Of a stretch of DNA of 64,000 nt, positions 9,979 through 22,346 are shown one piece after another; positions within the stretch are counted from its first letter, which is position 1; each line of letters opens with the position of its first letter. A program made the position numbers and the translations under genes. The notes beneath the pieces are model-generated. The model was not told the origin of the DNA, searched no databases, and saw nothing but the letters and a program-made list of their open reading frames with translations. The stretch is from Pseudomonadota bacterium (GTDB taxonomy: Bacteria > Pseudomonadota > Alphaproteobacteria > Rhodospirillales > Magnetospirillaceae). The stretch spans positions 80,612 to 144,611 of the forward strand of contig JAJYTF010000011.1 in NCBI GenBank assembly GCA_021793155.1. The letters run 5' to 3'.

Positions 9979-11004
9979 TTAGAGGCCGCATGTCCGCCCG
10001 TCACCATGCGCACGTCGATATTCCCCCGGGTTAGCTCCTGTCCATTTCTTGAACGCACGGTGGAATGCGCTGGCTTCGGCGAATCCCAGTTCGCCGGCAA
10101 TGGCCATGATGCTCTTGCCGGAATCGCTCAGCAGATTGATGGCCATGTCGCGGCGCAGGTTGTCCTTGATCACCTGATAGGAATGCCCCTCGGCCTCCAG
10201 CCGGCGGCGCAGCGTCGACACCGACGCGCCGAGTTCATCGGCGAACTGATCGAAATTGGGCCATTCGGAGGGCGGCATGTCGTGTAACTGGTGACGGATG
10301 CGGCTGGCCAGGCTGTGGCTGTCCTTGTACTGCACCAGCAGGTTCTGCGGCGCCAACCGCAGGAACTCCTGCAGTGCCTGCTCGGTCCGCACCACCGGAA
10401 GGCCCGCGACCTTGCGGTCGAACGTAATGCGGGTGTGGTCCTGACTGAAACGCAGATCCGAGCAGAAAAGCACCGGATATTCGACGCCGTGCGGCGGTTC
10501 GGGATATCGGAAGCCGGCGACCAGGATGGGGATGCGCCTGTTAACCAACCAGCAGATCAGACGATGGACGAAGATGAGCAGGTTCTCCTGGGCGAACATC
10601 CGCGCCGGCCGGTCAGGAAAGCGTTCGTGCAGGACCAGGTGAAAGTACCGCCCGTCGCCCTCGACACCGCCCCACAGGTCGTCGAGCAACAGTGCGAAAA
10701 AGTCGAGGGCCCGCTGCAATGCCTGCGCCATGGTCCTGCAATGGACCACGGCGTGACACAGCATGGCGAAGCTGCCCAGTTTCATGCGCCGGGAGTCCTG
10801 GCCAAAGAACTCGTCGTCCAGGGTCTGGGCGATCAGCCGCAGCAGCGCCGTATAGACGGCGGCCGATACCCGGGCGTTGGGCAACGACAGCAGGCTGGGC
10901 GAGATGCCGCTTTGTTCCAGAAGCGTGTCGGCATCGATGTCGCGTCGACGAACGCCCTCCAGCACGGCATCGACGAAGCATATGGAAATGGTTCCCTTTT
11001 CCAT
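9979..11004 (-). CDS. AraC-family transcriptional regulator (OruR/ArgR type)
   Basis: DNA-binding regulator of about 341 residues. The N-terminal two thirds resemble the arabinose-binding-like domain of OruR-type AraC proteins (GISPSLLSLPNARVSAAVYTALL). The C terminus holds two helix-turn-helix units (FADELGASVSTLRRRLEAEG and AGELGFAEASAFHRAFKKWTGANPGEYR), the last being the AraC signature. The frame runs to 11637, but MEKGTISICFVDAVL at 11004 is the natural start, preceded by AGGCGAC. It is divergent from the acyl-CoA operon starting at 11192 and is therefore its probable local regulator (inference). Confidence 0.88.
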   Translation of the reverse strand: MEKGTISICFVDAVLEGVRRRDIDADTLLEQSGISPSLLSLPNARVSAAVYTALLRLIAQTLDDEFFGQDSRRMKLGSFAMLCHAVVHCRTMAQALQRALDFFALLLDDLWGGVEGDGRYFHLVLHERFPDRPARMFAQENLLIFVHRLICWLVNRRIPILVAGFRYPEPPHGVEYPVLFCSDLRFSQDHTRITFDRKVAGLPVVRTEQALQEFLRLAPQNLLVQYKDSHSLASRIRHQLHDMPPSEWPNFDQFADELGASVSTLRRRLEAEGHSYQVIKDNLRRDMAINLLSDSGKSIMAIAGELGFAEASAFHRAFKKWTGANPGEYRRAHGDGRTCGL

Positions 11005-11191
11005 GAAGTCGCCTGGTCGAGCACCGTCAAAGCTGTCCGACTGAAGAGTACCGGATGTTGCAAATTGTGTCAGGCACTTTGAGCGCTCGCGGCATCGACC
11101 GGCCGCCGGGCCGGTCGGTAGGCTCTTGTAAGATAAAGCCCCGTCGCACCCTGTGGGAGAGAGGGCGGGCAGGTCGAGGGAGCGCTCGGAA

Positions 11192-11959
11192 ATGCAGATC
11201 AGAGACAGCGTGTTCATCGTCACGGGCGGCGCCTCGGGGCTGGGCGCCGCCACCGCCCGCATGCTGGCCGAGGCCGGCGGCAAGGTGGTCGTCGCCGACC
11301 TCAACGAGGCGGCCGGACAGGCCCTGGCCACCGAATTGGGAGCCGGCGCGCTGTTCCACCGGACCGACGTCACCGACGAGGCCAGCGCCGCCGCCGCGGT
11401 CGACACGGCGTCGGGCCGCTTCGGCGGGCTGCACGGACTGGTCAACTGCGCCGGCATCGCACCAGGCGAGAAGGTGGTGGGCCGCGAGGGCCCGCATTCG
11501 CTCGAAGTCTTCACCCGCGCCGTGATGGTCAATCTGGTTGGCAGCTTCAACATGCTGCGGCTGGCCGCCGCAGCCATCGCGAAAGGCAAGCCCAACGACC
11601 AGGGTGAACGCGGGACGATCGTCAACACCGCCTCCATCGCCGCCTTCGACGGCCAGATCGGCCAAGCCGCCTATTCCGCGTCGAAAGGCGGAATCGTCGG
11701 CATGACCCTGCCCGTCGCCCGCGAACTGGCCCGCTCCGGCATTCGCGTGATGACAATCGCGCCCGGCATCTTCGAAACTCCCATGCTGATGGGCCTGCCC
11801 AAGGAGGTCCAGGAATCGCTAGGGGCGACGGTGCCGTTCCCGGCCCGTTTGGGCAAGCCGGCGGAGTATGCCGCGCTGGTTCGCCATATCATCGAGAACC
11901 CCATGCTGAACGGCGAAGTGATCCGTCTGGACGGCGCCCTCCGCATGGCTGCGAAATAA
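11192..11959 (+). CDS. Short-chain 3-hydroxyacyl-CoA dehydrogenase (SDR, HSD17B10-like)
   Basis: NAD-dependent SDR resembling type 2 3-hydroxyacyl-CoA / 2-methyl-3-hydroxybutyryl-CoA dehydrogenases. It has the [13 protein letters not shown] cofactor motif, [11 protein letters not shown], active-site serine in [17 protein letters not shown] (YxxxK) and the family-typical [15 protein letters not shown]. 255 residues from the ATG at 11192, with GAGGGAGCG upstream. It is the first gene of a five-gene run with a thiolase next, so it would supply the 3-ketoacyl-CoA that the thiolase cleaves. Confidence 0.88.
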   Translation: MQIRDSVFIVTGGASGLGAATARMLAEAGGKVVVADLNEAAGQALATELGAGALFHRTDVTDEASAAAAVDTASGRFGGLHGLVNCAGIAPGEKVVGREGPHSLEVFTRAVMVNLVGSFNMLRLAAAAIAKGKPNDQGERGTIVNTASIAAFDGQIGQAAYSASKGGIVGMTLPVARELARSGIRVMTIAPGIFETPMLMGLPKEVQESLGATVPFPARLGKPAEYAALVRHIIENPMLNGEVIRLDGALRMAAK

Positions 11960-11981
11960 CCAAATGGCCGGGAGCAACAGC

Positions 11982-13169
11982 ATGACAATCGAGGATCCCA
12001 TCGTCATCGTCGGCGCTGCCCGCACCCCGATGGGGGGCATGCAGGGCGATCTCAAGGATGTGCCGGCCTCCCGGCTGGGAGCGGCGGCCATCGCCGCCGC
12101 GGTTCAGCGGTCGGGCGTCGTCGCCACCCAGGTCGAAGAAGTCATCATGGGCTGCGTGCTGCCGGCCGGCCAGGGTCAGGCGCCGGCCCGCCAGGCGTCG
12201 CTGGGCGCCGGCCTGCCGCTGGCCGCCGGCTGTACCACGGTGAACAAGATGTGCGGATCGGGCATGAAGGCGGCGATGCTGGGCCACGACCTGATCCTGG
12301 CGGGCAGCGCCGAGATCGTGGTGGCCGGCGGCATGGAGAGTATGACCAACGCCCCCTATCTGCTGGACAAGGCGCGTGGTGGCTACCGCATGGGCCACGG
12401 CCGGGTCCTCGACCACATGTTCCTCGACGGCCTGGAAGATGCCTACGACAAAGGCCGGTTGATGGGAACCTATGCGGAAGAATGCGCCCAGGCCTACCAG
12501 TTCACCCGCGAGCAGCAGGATGACTGGGCCATCACCTCGCTGACCAGGGCGCAGAAGGCCATTTCCGACGGCAGCTTCGCCGGCGAAATCGTGCCGGTGA
12601 CCGTCAAGGCCGGCAAGGCCGAGCGCCTGGTCGAAACCGACGAGCAGCCACCCAAGGCCAATCTGGACAAGGTGCGCGCCCTGAAGCCGGCCTTTCGCGA
12701 TGGAGGCACGGTCACAGCGGCCAATTCCAGTTCGATTTCCGACGGCGCGGCGGCGCTGGTGCTGATGCGCCGCTCCCAGGCCGAAAAACACGGCCGCAAG
12801 CCGCTGGCGATAATCCGCGGGCACGCCACCTATGCCGACAAGCCGGGCCTATTTCCCACCGCCCCGATCGGCGCCATGCGCAAGCTGTTCGAGCGGACCG
12901 GCTGGAGCAAGGACCAGGTGGACCTGTTCGAGGTCAACGAAGCCTTCGCCGTCGTGGCCATGGCGGCGATCCGCGATCTCGGTCTACCCGAGGACAAGGT
13001 GAACGTCCATGGCGGCGCCTGCGCGCTCGGCCATCCGATTGGCGCATCGGGGGCCCGCATCGTCGTCACCCTGCTGGCCGCGCTTGAGAAATACGGCCTG
13101 AAGCGCGGCTTCGCCTCGTTGTGCATCGGCGGCGGCGAAGCCACCGCGATGGCGGTAGAACTTCTGTGA
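11982..13169 (+). CDS. Acetyl-CoA acetyltransferase / 3-ketoacyl-CoA thiolase
   Basis: Thiolase-family enzyme that cleaves or forms 3-ketoacyl-CoA. It has the acyl-binding cysteine in [14 protein letters not shown], the [10 protein letters not shown] histidine motif and the C-terminal [10 protein letters not shown] cysteine. About 395 residues, standard length. I chose the ATG at 11982 ([18 protein letters not shown]), preceded by GGGAGCAAC; the ATG at 11964 is only 4 bases after the SDR stop and would add six residues. Given the dehydrogenase and racemase neighbours, 2-methylacetoacetyl-CoA is a plausible substrate. Confidence 0.9.
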   Translation: MTIEDPIVIVGAARTPMGGMQGDLKDVPASRLGAAAIAAAVQRSGVVATQVEEVIMGCVLPAGQGQAPARQASLGAGLPLAAGCTTVNKMCGSGMKAAMLGHDLILAGSAEIVVAGGMESMTNAPYLLDKARGGYRMGHGRVLDHMFLDGLEDAYDKGRLMGTYAEECAQAYQFTREQQDDWAITSLTRAQKAISDGSFAGEIVPVTVKAGKAERLVETDEQPPKANLDKVRALKPAFRDGGTVTAANSSSISDGAAALVLMRRSQAEKHGRKPLAIIRGHATYADKPGLFPTAPIGAMRKLFERTGWSKDQVDLFEVNEAFAVVAMAAIRDLGLPEDKVNVHGGACALGHPIGASGARIVVTLLAALEKYGLKRGFASLCIGGGEATAMAVELL

Positions 13170-14293
13170 TCCCGACTGAGGAACAGACTCTCATCCGCGA
13201 CACTGCGCGGCAGTTCGCCAAGGAGCGGCTGGCCCCCTTCTCGGCCCAGTGGGACCGCGAGACCAGCTTTCCCCGCCAGGCCATCCGCGAGATGGGTGAA
13301 CTGGGCTTTCTCGGCATGCTGCTGCCCGAGGAATTTGGCGGCTCGGCCACCGGGCATATGGCCTATGTCATGGCGATGGAAGAGATTGCCGCCGCCGACG
13401 GCGCCTGCTCCACCATCATGAGCGTGCACAACTCGGTCGCCTGCATGCCCATCTACCGGTTCGGCAGCGAGGCGCAGAGGAACCGCTTCCTGCCGCTCAT
13501 GGCGCGAGGTGACTGGCTGGGCGCATTTGCTCTGACCGAGCCGCAGGCCGGGTCCGACGCGTCCGCACTGAAGGTCCGCGCGGTGCGCGACGGCGATCAT
13601 TATGTCCTGAGCGGCACCAAGCAGTTCGTCACCTCGGGCAAGAACGCCCAGGTGCTGGTCACTTTCGCCGTCACCGACCCCGCAGCCGACAAGAAAGGCA
13701 TCACCGCCTTCATTGTCCCCACCGACACCCCCGGCTATACGGTGGCCCGCGTCGAAGAGAAGATGGGACAGCATGCCTCGGACACCTGCCAGATCGTCTT
13801 CGACGATATGCGCCTTCCGGCCGAGCTGCTCCTGGGCGCCGAGGGCGACGGCTACAAGGTGGCGCTGTCCAACCTGGAAGGCGGGCGTATCGGAATCGCA
13901 GCCCAATGCGTCGGCATGGCCCGCGCCGCATTCGAAACGGCTCGCGATTACGCGCGGGAGCGGGTCAGCTTCGGCAAGCCGATCATCGAACACCAGGCCA
14001 TCGCATTCAAGCTGGCCGATATGGCGACGCAGATTTCCGCCGCCCGGCATATGGTGCACCACGCCGCCGAACTGCGTGATGCCGGCCTGCCCTGCCTGAC
14101 CGAAGCCTCGATGGCCAAACTGTTCGCCTCGGAAATGGCCGAACGGGTCTGCTCCGCCGCCATCCAGGTGCTGGGCGGCTACGGTTATCTGGCCGACTAC
14201 CCGGTGGAGCGGATCTACCGTAACGTCCGCATCACCCAGATCTACGAAGGCGCCAGCGAAATTCAGCGGATGCTGATCGCCAGGAACCTTTGA
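13166..14293 (+). CDS. Acyl-CoA dehydrogenase
   Basis: FAD-dependent acyl-CoA dehydrogenase, 375 residues. It shows [17 protein letters not shown] (FAD/substrate loop), the middle beta domain [16 protein letters not shown], and the C-terminal [37 protein letters not shown] region carrying the catalytic-base glutamate (YEGAS). The start is a GTG at 13166 that overlaps the thiolase stop (GTGA), indicating translational coupling. The short/branched-chain (isobutyryl or 2-methylbutyryl) group is likely from sequence style and context. Confidence 0.88.
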   Translation: MIPTEEQTLIRDTARQFAKERLAPFSAQWDRETSFPRQAIREMGELGFLGMLLPEEFGGSATGHMAYVMAMEEIAAADGACSTIMSVHNSVACMPIYRFGSEAQRNRFLPLMARGDWLGAFALTEPQAGSDASALKVRAVRDGDHYVLSGTKQFVTSGKNAQVLVTFAVTDPAADKKGITAFIVPTDTPGYTVARVEEKMGQHASDTCQIVFDDMRLPAELLLGAEGDGYKVALSNLEGGRIGIAAQCVGMARAAFETARDYARERVSFGKPIIEHQAIAFKLADMATQISAARHMVHHAAELRDAGLPCLTEASMAKLFASEMAERVCSAAIQVLGGYGYLADYPVERIYRNVRITQIYEGASEIQRMLIARNL

Positions 14294-14365
14294 CCGACGA
14301 GACCCCTCGCTCGCGCCCGGGATGGCAGCGCCTCCCGGGATCCCGAGTGAAGGCGAGGGTTCTCC
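14294..14365. repeat. Nested palindromic repeat between acyl-CoA genes
   Basis: The outer arms GAGACCCCTCGC (14299-14310) and GCGAGGGTTCTC (14353-14364) pair with one mismatch. The inner arms are GCCCGGGA (14315-14322) and TCCCGGGA (14333-14340). The 24 bases at 14292-14315 recur at 34158-34181 with one difference, again inside a dyad, so this is a dispersed repeat and not only a local hairpin. Confidence 0.55.
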
Positions 14366-14382
14366 TGACGATGGGGAAATTC

Positions 14383-15516
14383 ATGGGACCGCTGGCCGGG
14401 ATCAAGGTCATCGAATTTGCCGGTCTTGGACCGGCGCCGTTCTGCGGGATGATGCTGGCCGACATGGGGGCCGAGGTGTTGCGCATCGACCGCAAGGGCG
14501 GCGGGCCCGACCTGTTGGGCCAAAGGCACGACGTCCTGGCCCGGGGAAGGCGCTCGGTCGGGCTCGACCTCAAACAGCCGCCGGGCGTGGAAACGGCCCT
14601 GCGCCTGATCGACAGCGCCGACGTGCTGCTGGAAGGCTTCCGCCCCGGGGTGATGGAACGCCTGGGCCTGGGCCCCGAGGTCTGCCGACGGCGCAATCCG
14701 CGCCTGGTCTATGCCCGCATGACCGGCTGGGGCCAGGACGGCCCGCTGGCCAAGGCGGCCGGCCATGACATCAACTACATCGCGCTGTCAGGCGCCCTTT
14801 CGGCCATCGGTCGGCCAGGCGGTGCGCCGGTGCCGCCGCTCAATCTGGTGGGCGATTTCGGCGGCGGCGGCATGCTGATGGCCTTCGGCATCGCCTGCGC
14901 CCTGCTGGAGGCCGGGCGCTCCGGCCAAGGGCAGGTGGTGGATGCCGCCATGGCCGACGGCGCCGCCCTGTTGACCTCGATGATCTACAGCCTGAGAGGC
15001 AACGGCCTGTGGCCGGGCGGCCGCGGCGAAAACCTGCTGGACGGTGGCGCGCCGCACTACGGCACCTATGAATGTGCCGACGGCAAATGGGTGGCGATCG
15101 GCCCGCTGGAGCCGCAGTTCTATGCCCTGTTCCTGGAAAAATGCGGCATCGACGATCCGGATTTTGCCGATCCCGCCGACCGCTCGCACTGGCCCAGGCT
15201 GCGGGCCAAGCTGGAAACCTTGTTCAAGTCCCGCCCCCGAGCCGAATGGTGCACCCTGCTCGAGGGTTCAGACGCCTGCTTCGCCCCGGTACTCGACTTC
15301 GACGAAGCGCCGGCCCACCCGCACAACCGGGCCCGCGGCAGCTTCTTCACCCAGGGCGGCATCGTCCAGCCGGCCCCGGCCCCCCACTTCGACCGCACTC
15401 CGGCCAGCCCGGGCGGCCAGCCCCCCGCCCCCGGCGAGCATACCGAGGCAGCCTTGGCCGACTGGGGCTTCTCCCCTGGCGAAATTGCCGGACTGAGGGC
15501 TGCTACGGTAATTTGA
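14383..15516 (+). CDS. CaiB/BaiF CoA-transferase family, alpha-methylacyl-CoA racemase-like
   Basis: Family III CoA-transferase fold. The sequence [36 protein letters not shown], then [30 protein letters not shown] and [13 protein letters not shown] matches alpha-methylacyl-CoA racemases, which interconvert (2R)- and (2S)-methylacyl-CoA for beta-oxidation. The ATG at 14383 follows GGGGA and gives the usual racemase N terminus; the frame is open from 14290 through the palindromic repeat, which is unlikely to be coding. Position in the operon supports branched-chain acyl-CoA catabolism. Confidence 0.85.
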   Translation: MGPLAGIKVIEFAGLGPAPFCGMMLADMGAEVLRIDRKGGGPDLLGQRHDVLARGRRSVGLDLKQPPGVETALRLIDSADVLLEGFRPGVMERLGLGPEVCRRRNPRLVYARMTGWGQDGPLAKAAGHDINYIALSGALSAIGRPGGAPVPPLNLVGDFGGGGMLMAFGIACALLEAGRSGQGQVVDAAMADGAALLTSMIYSLRGNGLWPGGRGENLLDGGAPHYGTYECADGKWVAIGPLEPQFYALFLEKCGIDDPDFADPADRSHWPRLRAKLETLFKSRPRAEWCTLLEGSDACFAPVLDFDEAPAHPHNRARGSFFTQGGIVQPAPAPHFDRTPASPGGQPPAPGEHTEAALADWGFSPGEIAGLRAATVI

Positions 15517-15541
15517 TGGACATCGAACCGGGCAGGAACGG

Positions 15542-16171
15542 ATGAAGCTATACGATTTTCCCAAGGCGCCAAGCCCGCGCCGGGTACGCATCTTCGCCGC
15601 GGAGAAGGGACTTGCCCTGACGACGGTGGAGGTCAACCTGCGTCAGGGCGAACAGTTCTCCCAATCGTACCGATCGATCAATCCCCAATGTGTCGTGCCC
15701 TTCCTCGTCCTCGACGACGGTACCGGCATCGGCGAAGTGGTGGCGATCTGCAGGTATCTTGAGGAAATCGCGCCCTCGCCGCCGCTTCTGGGGACGGATC
15801 CGACCAGCAAGGCGCTGGTCGCCATGTGGGATCACCGCATGGAAGTCGAGGGGTTTGCCGCGGTCGCCGAAGTGCTCCGCAATTCCGCACCGACCTTCCG
15901 CGGGCGCGCGCTGACCGGGCCTCTGGCAAGCGACCAGATCCCCCCGCTGGCCGATCGCGGCCGGGCCCGGGTCGCCGCCTTCTTCGACATGCTTGACCGC
16001 CGGCTGGCCGAAAGCTCCTTCGTCGCCGGCCCGAGCTTCAGCATGGCCGACATCACCGCCCTGGTCAGTGTCGACTTCGCCGACAGGGTCAAGATCCCCG
16101 CGCCCGAGGGGCATATCCACCTCAAGCGCTGGCATGAGAACGTTTCCCTGCGGCCAAGCGCCACGGCCTGA
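15542..16171 (+). CDS. Glutathione S-transferase family protein
   Basis: 209-residue GST. It has a thioredoxin-like N domain (MKLYDFPKAPSPRRVRIFAAEKGL; cis-proline region QCVVPFLVLDDGTGIGEVVAICRYLEE) and a helical C domain with SFSMADITALVSVDFA, the conserved N-capping aspartate region. The Ser in APSPRR could be the catalytic residue. It follows the racemase gene by 25 bases and may be cotranscribed; any link with acyl-CoA metabolism is not evident. Confidence 0.85.
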   Translation: MKLYDFPKAPSPRRVRIFAAEKGLALTTVEVNLRQGEQFSQSYRSINPQCVVPFLVLDDGTGIGEVVAICRYLEEIAPSPPLLGTDPTSKALVAMWDHRMEVEGFAAVAEVLRNSAPTFRGRALTGPLASDQIPPLADRGRARVAAFFDMLDRRLAESSFVAGPSFSMADITALVSVDFADRVKIPAPEGHIHLKRWHENVSLRPSATA

Positions 16172-16282
16172 TACCTGGTCTCGACAAGCGAAACGCATCG
16201 CCCGAATGGTCTGCAGATAGCCCAGGCTGGCGAAGCGACAACATCGAACACCCCCCCGTGCTGCCCCCAGCAGCCAAGACCA

Positions 16283-16936
16283 TCATCGGCCGGCGGCATC
16301 ATTTTGCCGTCGCGCCTGCAAGGCACGCACGATCCGGCGGTCGGGAACCAGCCACATCAGCGCCACCAGCACATAGAGCGCCTGGGAAAGCCGCGTGTCG
16401 ACGAAGGCCAGGAGGACGGCGCCGGCGTAGAACAGCGGCGACAACTTGCCCTTGAGGTCGCGTCCCACGGCCGCGGCCAGCAAGGATTTCCTGCCCTGGT
16501 CGGCAATGATGCTGCGCTGCAGGAGCCAGTAGGCGATGGCCGCCATCAGCAATATGATTCCATAGAGGGCGGTGGGTGTCGCGGCGAAATGGTTTTCGCC
16601 CATCCAGCCGGTGACGAACGGGATCAGCGACAGCCAGAACAACAAATGCAGATTGGCCCACAGGATCGCTCCGGTGACCCGTTCGGTGGCATGCAGCATG
16701 TGGTGATGGTTGTTCCAGTAAATGGCCAGGTAGACGAAGCTCAACACATAGCTGAGAAAGACGGGCAGCACCGGCAACAACGCGGTCGGCTCGGCGTCCT
16801 GCGGTACTTTCAGGTCCAGCACCATGATGGTGATGAGGATGGCCAGCACGCCATCGCTGAACGCCTCGAGCCGGCCGCGCCCCACCTCACCCCCGCGTTT
16901 CAGCGCCCGGACGGCCGGCACTGGGGTGGCCGGCAT
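16283..16936 (-). CDS. TMEM175/DUF1211 family membrane protein
   Basis: Putative potassium channel subunit of the bacterial TMEM175 family. The family hallmark [17 protein letters not shown] (FSDG in the first helix) is present, followed by about five more hydrophobic segments, with [15 protein letters not shown] after segment three. 217 residues from the ATG at 16936. That ATG lacks a clear ribosome binding site, and a GTG at 16885 just before GRGRLEAF is an alternative. Divergent from icmF. Confidence 0.82.
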   Translation of the reverse strand: MPATPVPAVRALKRGGEVGRGRLEAFSDGVLAILITIMVLDLKVPQDAEPTALLPVLPVFLSYVLSFVYLAIYWNNHHHMLHATERVTGAILWANLHLLFWLSLIPFVTGWMGENHFAATPTALYGIILLMAAIAYWLLQRSIIADQGRKSLLAAAVGRDLKGKLSPLFYAGAVLLAFVDTRLSQALYVLVALMWLVPDRRIVRALQARRQNDAAGR

Positions 16937-17240
16937 TCAGCAGCCGCGCCGCCCCGGTGGGCGAGATCGGCTGCCACCGGGCAGGTGCTCTCCGGAAAGG
17001 GCGTCAAGAGCGGATCGAGCCACGGTTCCGGATCACCGGCTTCCATGGCCGACCAACGCGGCCAGGCGGGGATTGTTCCCGTTCCCCCCGGCTCGTCCGC
17101 GCGGCGACGATCGTCAGAAGGCGCAAAACCCTGTGGCGGAATCTGTCACCGGCTTTGACCGGTCAGGACATAGACCCTTGTGTCGCCAAGGATTTATCTT
17201 GCGGGAAATGACCAACAAGAATCAAATCAGGGAGCGCTCG
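16937..17240. promoter_or_regulatory. Intergenic region before icmF with operator-like palindrome
   Basis: About 300 bases without a gene between divergent genes. At 17156-17165 TGACCGGTCA is a perfect palindrome overlapping a possible -35 (TTGACC, 17155-17160), and the larger ACCGG/CCGGT dyad surrounds it. No good -10 is seen 17 bases on. A ribosome site AGGGAGCG sits before the icmF ATG. Function as an operator is inference. Confidence 0.3.
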
Positions 17241-20200
17241 ATGCCCGAAGGTGTGCGCATGTCGGTTGCGGCGAAGTCTACCGGTAAACCGCGCCACAAG
17301 CTGCGGTTCGTCACCGCCACCAGCCTGTTCGACGGCCATGACGCGGCGATCAACATCATGCGGCGCCTGCTGCAGCAGGCGGGCGTCGAGGTAATCCATC
17401 TGGGCCACAACCGCTCGGTTGAGGAGGTCGTCGTCGCGGCGATCCAGGAGGATGTCCAGGGCATCGCCGTCAGTTCCTATCAAGGCGGTCATATCGAGTT
17501 CTTCAAATACATGGTCGACCTGTTGCGCCACCGCGGCGCCGGCCATGTGAAGATCTTCGGCGGCGGCGGCGGCGTCATCGTGGCCCCGGAAATCCGCGAA
17601 CTCGAGGCCTATGGCGTCGAGCGCATCTATTCACCCGAGGACGGCCAGCATATGGGCCTGGTCGGCATGATCGACGACATCGTGCAGCGGGCCGATTTCG
17701 ATGTGGCCGGCCAGCTTCCCGACAGCCTGGACGGCCTCGATGCCCCCGACCGCCGCCGGCTGGCCCGGCTGATCAGCGGCCTGGAAAGCGGCACCGCCGG
17801 CACCGAGATGAAGGCCGAGATCACGAGACGGGCGAAGACCCGGACCGTGCCGGTCCTTGGCATCACCGGCACCGGCGGCGCCGGCAAGTCTTCCCTGACC
17901 GACGAACTGATCCGCCGCTTCCGCCTGGACCGCCCCGACGGCGCCATCGCGGTGATCGCCGTCGACCCGTCCAAGCGCAAGACCGGCGGCGCCTTGCTGG
18001 GCGACCGCATCCGGATGAACTCGGTCTCGGGGCCGATCTACATGCGCTCGCTGGCCACCCGCGCCTCGGGCAGCGAGGTGCCGGAACATGTGCCGGCCAT
18101 CATCGATCTATGCAAGACCGCCGGCTTCGACCTGATCATCCTGGAAACCCCCGGCATCGGCCAGGCCGACTCGGCAGTCTCGGAAGTGGCGGATCTTTCG
18201 CTCTATGTGATGACCCCCGAATTCGGCGCTGCCAGCCAGCTGGAAAAGATCGAGATGCTGGACCACGCCGACCTGGTGGCGATCAACAAGTTCGACCGCC
18301 GCGGCGGGCAGGACGCCCTGCGCGACGTAAGAAAGCAGATGCAGCGCAACCGCCTGGCCTTCGCCGACGACCCGGCGACCATGCCGGTGTTCGGCACGAT
18401 CGCCTCGCGCTTCAACGACGACGGGGTGACGGCGCTCTATCACGGGTTGCTGGAGGCGCTATCGGCCAAGGGCTTCACCATGCCGCGCTCCGCCCTGCCC
18501 AAGCCGACGGCGAACAGCTCCTCGGCCGGGGCGGCCATCGTGCCGCCGGCGCGCTCGCGCTACCTGGCGGAGATCGCGGAGACGGTGCGCGGCTATCACG
18601 CCACAATCAGGGAACAGGTCAAGCTGGTGCGGGAAGTGCAGCAGCTGAAAGAAAGCGAGCGGATGCTGGCCGCCTGCGGCAAGCCGACCGATGACCTGCA
18701 TCGGCTGGCGGCCGAGCGGGAGCAGTCGGTCGACCCCAGGGCACGCAAGCTCATCGACATCTGGCCGAAGATCAAGGAAAGCTACGCCGGCGACGAATAT
18801 GTGGTGAAAATCCGCGACAAGGAACTGCGCACCACCATCGTCTCCACCACTCTGTCGGGAACCAAGATCCGCAAGGTCAGCCTGCCGCAGTACGAGGATC
18901 ACGGCGAGTTGCTGAAGTGGCTGCTGAAGGAGAACCTTCCCGGCACCTTCCCCTATACCGCAGGCGTCTTCGCCTTCAAGCGCGAGCACGAGGACCCCAC
19001 CCGCATGTTCGCCGGCGAAGGCGATGCCTTTCGCACCAATGCCCGGTTCAAGCTTTTGTCCAAGGACGCGAAGGCGACCAGGCTGTCGACTGCCTTCGAC
19101 TCGGTGACCCTGTACGGCTGCGACCCGGATGAACGCCCCGACATCTACGGCAAGGTGGGTAATTCCGGCGTTTCCATTGCCACGCTGGACGACATGAAGG
19201 TGCTGTATTCGGGCTTCGACCTGTGCAGCCCCACGACCTCGGTGTCGATGACCATCAACGGGCCAGCTCCGGTAATCCTGGCGATGTTCTTCAACACCGC
19301 CATCGACCGGGAGGTGGAGCGGTTCGAGGCGGAAAACGCACGCGAGCCGACCGACGAGGAGATCGAGAAGATCCGCGCCTGGACACTCGAAACGGTGCGC
19401 GGCACCGTGCAGGCCGACATCCTGAAAGAAGATCAGGGCCAGAATACCTGCATCTTCTCCACTGATTTCGCGCTGAAGCTGATGGGCGACATTCAGGAAT
19501 ACTTTGTCCACAACCGGGTGCGGAATTTCTACTCGGTGTCGATCTCCGGCTACCACATCGCCGAGGCGGGGGCCAATCCCATCTCGCAGCTGGCATTCAC
19601 CCTGGCCAACGGCTTCACCTATGTGGAGTCCTATCTGGCGCGCGGCATGCACATCGACGACTTTGCGCCCAACCTGTCCTTCTTCTTCTCCAACGGCATG
19701 GATCCGGAATATTCGGTGATCGGCCGCGTGGCCCGGCGCATCTGGTCGACGGCCATGCGGTTCAAGTACAAGGCCAACGAACGCTCGCAGAAGCTGAAAT
19801 ACCACATCCAGACCTCGGGCCGCTCGCTACACGCCCAGGAGATGGACTTCAACGATATCCGCACCACGCTACAGGCGTTGATCGCGGTGTACGACAACTG
19901 CAATTCCCTGCACACCAACGCCCACGACGAGGCCTACACCACGCCGACCGCGGAATCGGTGCGCCGGGCCATGGCCATCCAGATGATCATCAACCGCGAA
20001 TGGGGTCTGGCGAAGAACGAGAATCCCAACCAGGGTGCCTTTGTCATCGAGGAACTGACCGATCTGGTGGAGGAAGCGGTGCTCGCCGAGTTCGATCGCA
20101 TCGCCGAGCGGGGCGGCGTGCTCGGCGCCATGGAGACCGGCTATCAACGGGGCAAGATCCAGGACGAGTCGCTCTATTACGAGCACAAGAAGCACGACGG

Positions 20201-20495
20201 CAGCTATCCCATCGTCGGCGTCAATACGTTCCTCAACCCGGATGCGCAGGCCGAGCACGAAATCGTCCTGCAGCGCTCCTCCGAGGAAGAGAAACAAGGC
20301 CAGCTCGACCGCCTGCGGGACTTTCACGCCCGCCACGCCGGCAGCGCGCCGGAAATTCTGGAGCGCCTGCGCCAGACGGCAATCAACAACGAAAACATGT
20401 TCGCCGTGCTGATGGAGGCGGTCCGCCACTGCTCGCTGGGACAGATCACCAACGCCCTCTACCAGGTGGGCGGACAGTATCGGAGAAATATGTAA
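17241..20495 (+). CDS. icmF: Fused isobutyryl-CoA mutase
   Basis: Adenosylcobalamin-dependent mutase that interconverts isobutyryl-CoA and n-butyryl-CoA (some members act on isovaleryl-/pivalyl-CoA). One 1084-residue chain holds all three parts: an N-terminal B12-binding domain ([35 protein letters not shown]), a MeaB-like GTPase chaperone (Walker [10 protein letters not shown] near residue 211, [13 protein letters not shown] near 349), and the substrate TIM barrel ([37 protein letters not shown]). Start at 17241 after AGGGAG; upstream in-frame ATG at 17209 is weaker. The next gene, 23 bases on, encodes an acyl-CoA synthetase. Confidence 0.93.
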   Translation: MPEGVRMSVAAKSTGKPRHKLRFVTATSLFDGHDAAINIMRRLLQQAGVEVIHLGHNRSVEEVVVAAIQEDVQGIAVSSYQGGHIEFFKYMVDLLRHRGAGHVKIFGGGGGVIVAPEIRELEAYGVERIYSPEDGQHMGLVGMIDDIVQRADFDVAGQLPDSLDGLDAPDRRRLARLISGLESGTAGTEMKAEITRRAKTRTVPVLGITGTGGAGKSSLTDELIRRFRLDRPDGAIAVIAVDPSKRKTGGALLGDRIRMNSVSGPIYMRSLATRASGSEVPEHVPAIIDLCKTAGFDLIILETPGIGQADSAVSEVADLSLYVMTPEFGAASQLEKIEMLDHADLVAINKFDRRGGQDALRDVRKQMQRNRLAFADDPATMPVFGTIASRFNDDGVTALYHGLLEALSAKGFTMPRSALPKPTANSSSAGAAIVPPARSRYLAEIAETVRGYHATIREQVKLVREVQQLKESERMLAACGKPTDDLHRLAAEREQSVDPRARKLIDIWPKIKESYAGDEYVVKIRDKELRTTIVSTTLSGTKIRKVSLPQYEDHGELLKWLLKENLPGTFPYTAGVFAFKREHEDPTRMFAGEGDAFRTNARFKLLSKDAKATRLSTAFDSVTLYGCDPDERPDIYGKVGNSGVSIATLDDMKVLYSGFDLCSPTTSVSMTINGPAPVILAMFFNTAIDREVERFEAENAREPTDEEIEKIRAWTLETVRGTVQADILKEDQGQNTCIFSTDFALKLMGDIQEYFVHNRVRNFYSVSISGYHIAEAGANPISQLAFTLANGFTYVESYLARGMHIDDFAPNLSFFFSNGMDPEYSVIGRVARRIWSTAMRFKYKANERSQKLKYHIQTSGRSLHAQEMDFNDIRTTLQALIAVYDNCNSLHTNAHDEAYTTPTAESVRRAMAIQMIINREWGLAKNENPNQGAFVIEELTDLVEEAVLAEFDRIAERGGVLGAMETGYQRGKIQDESLYYEHKKHDGSYPIVGVNTFLNPDAQAEHEIVLQRSSEEEKQGQLDRLRDFHARHAGSAPEILERLRQTAINNENMFAVLMEAVRHCSLGQITNALYQVGGQYRRNM

Positions 20496-20518
20496 GCCCA
20501 TAAAAAAGGGGAGGAGCC

Positions 20519-22213
<1,695 letters not shown>

Positions 22214-22232
22214 GGATACGATCTGCCGATTT

Positions 22233-22323
22233 CGCAGATACGGCTTCGTCATACCCGCGAACGCTGGAATCCAATCGTCGGCACGGATCCCCGCTTCCGC
22301 GGGGATGACGAACTATATCTGCG
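22233..22323. repeat. Nested inverted repeat between convergent genes
   Basis: CGCAGATA (22233-22240) pairs with TATCTGCG (22316-22323), CGTCAT (22247-22252) with ATGACG (22305-22310), and the inner CCCCGC/CGCGGGG forms a tight hairpin. The inner part belongs to the widespread proteobacterial class of intergenic palindromes reading like CGTCATNCCCGCG...CGCGGGGATGACG. Lying between the acyl-CoA synthetase and the opposing desaturase, it can act as a bidirectional terminator. Confidence 0.6.
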
Positions 22324-22346
22324 GAAGTTGCGGATACTGATTTTCC

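Noticed and set aside
18459..19805. Long open frame antisense to icmF
   Set aside because: It mirrors high-GC codon structure of icmF, with no domain and no ribosome site; the sense protein is certain. The same reasoning removed long antisense frames opposite nrdJ, the sensor gene and istA.
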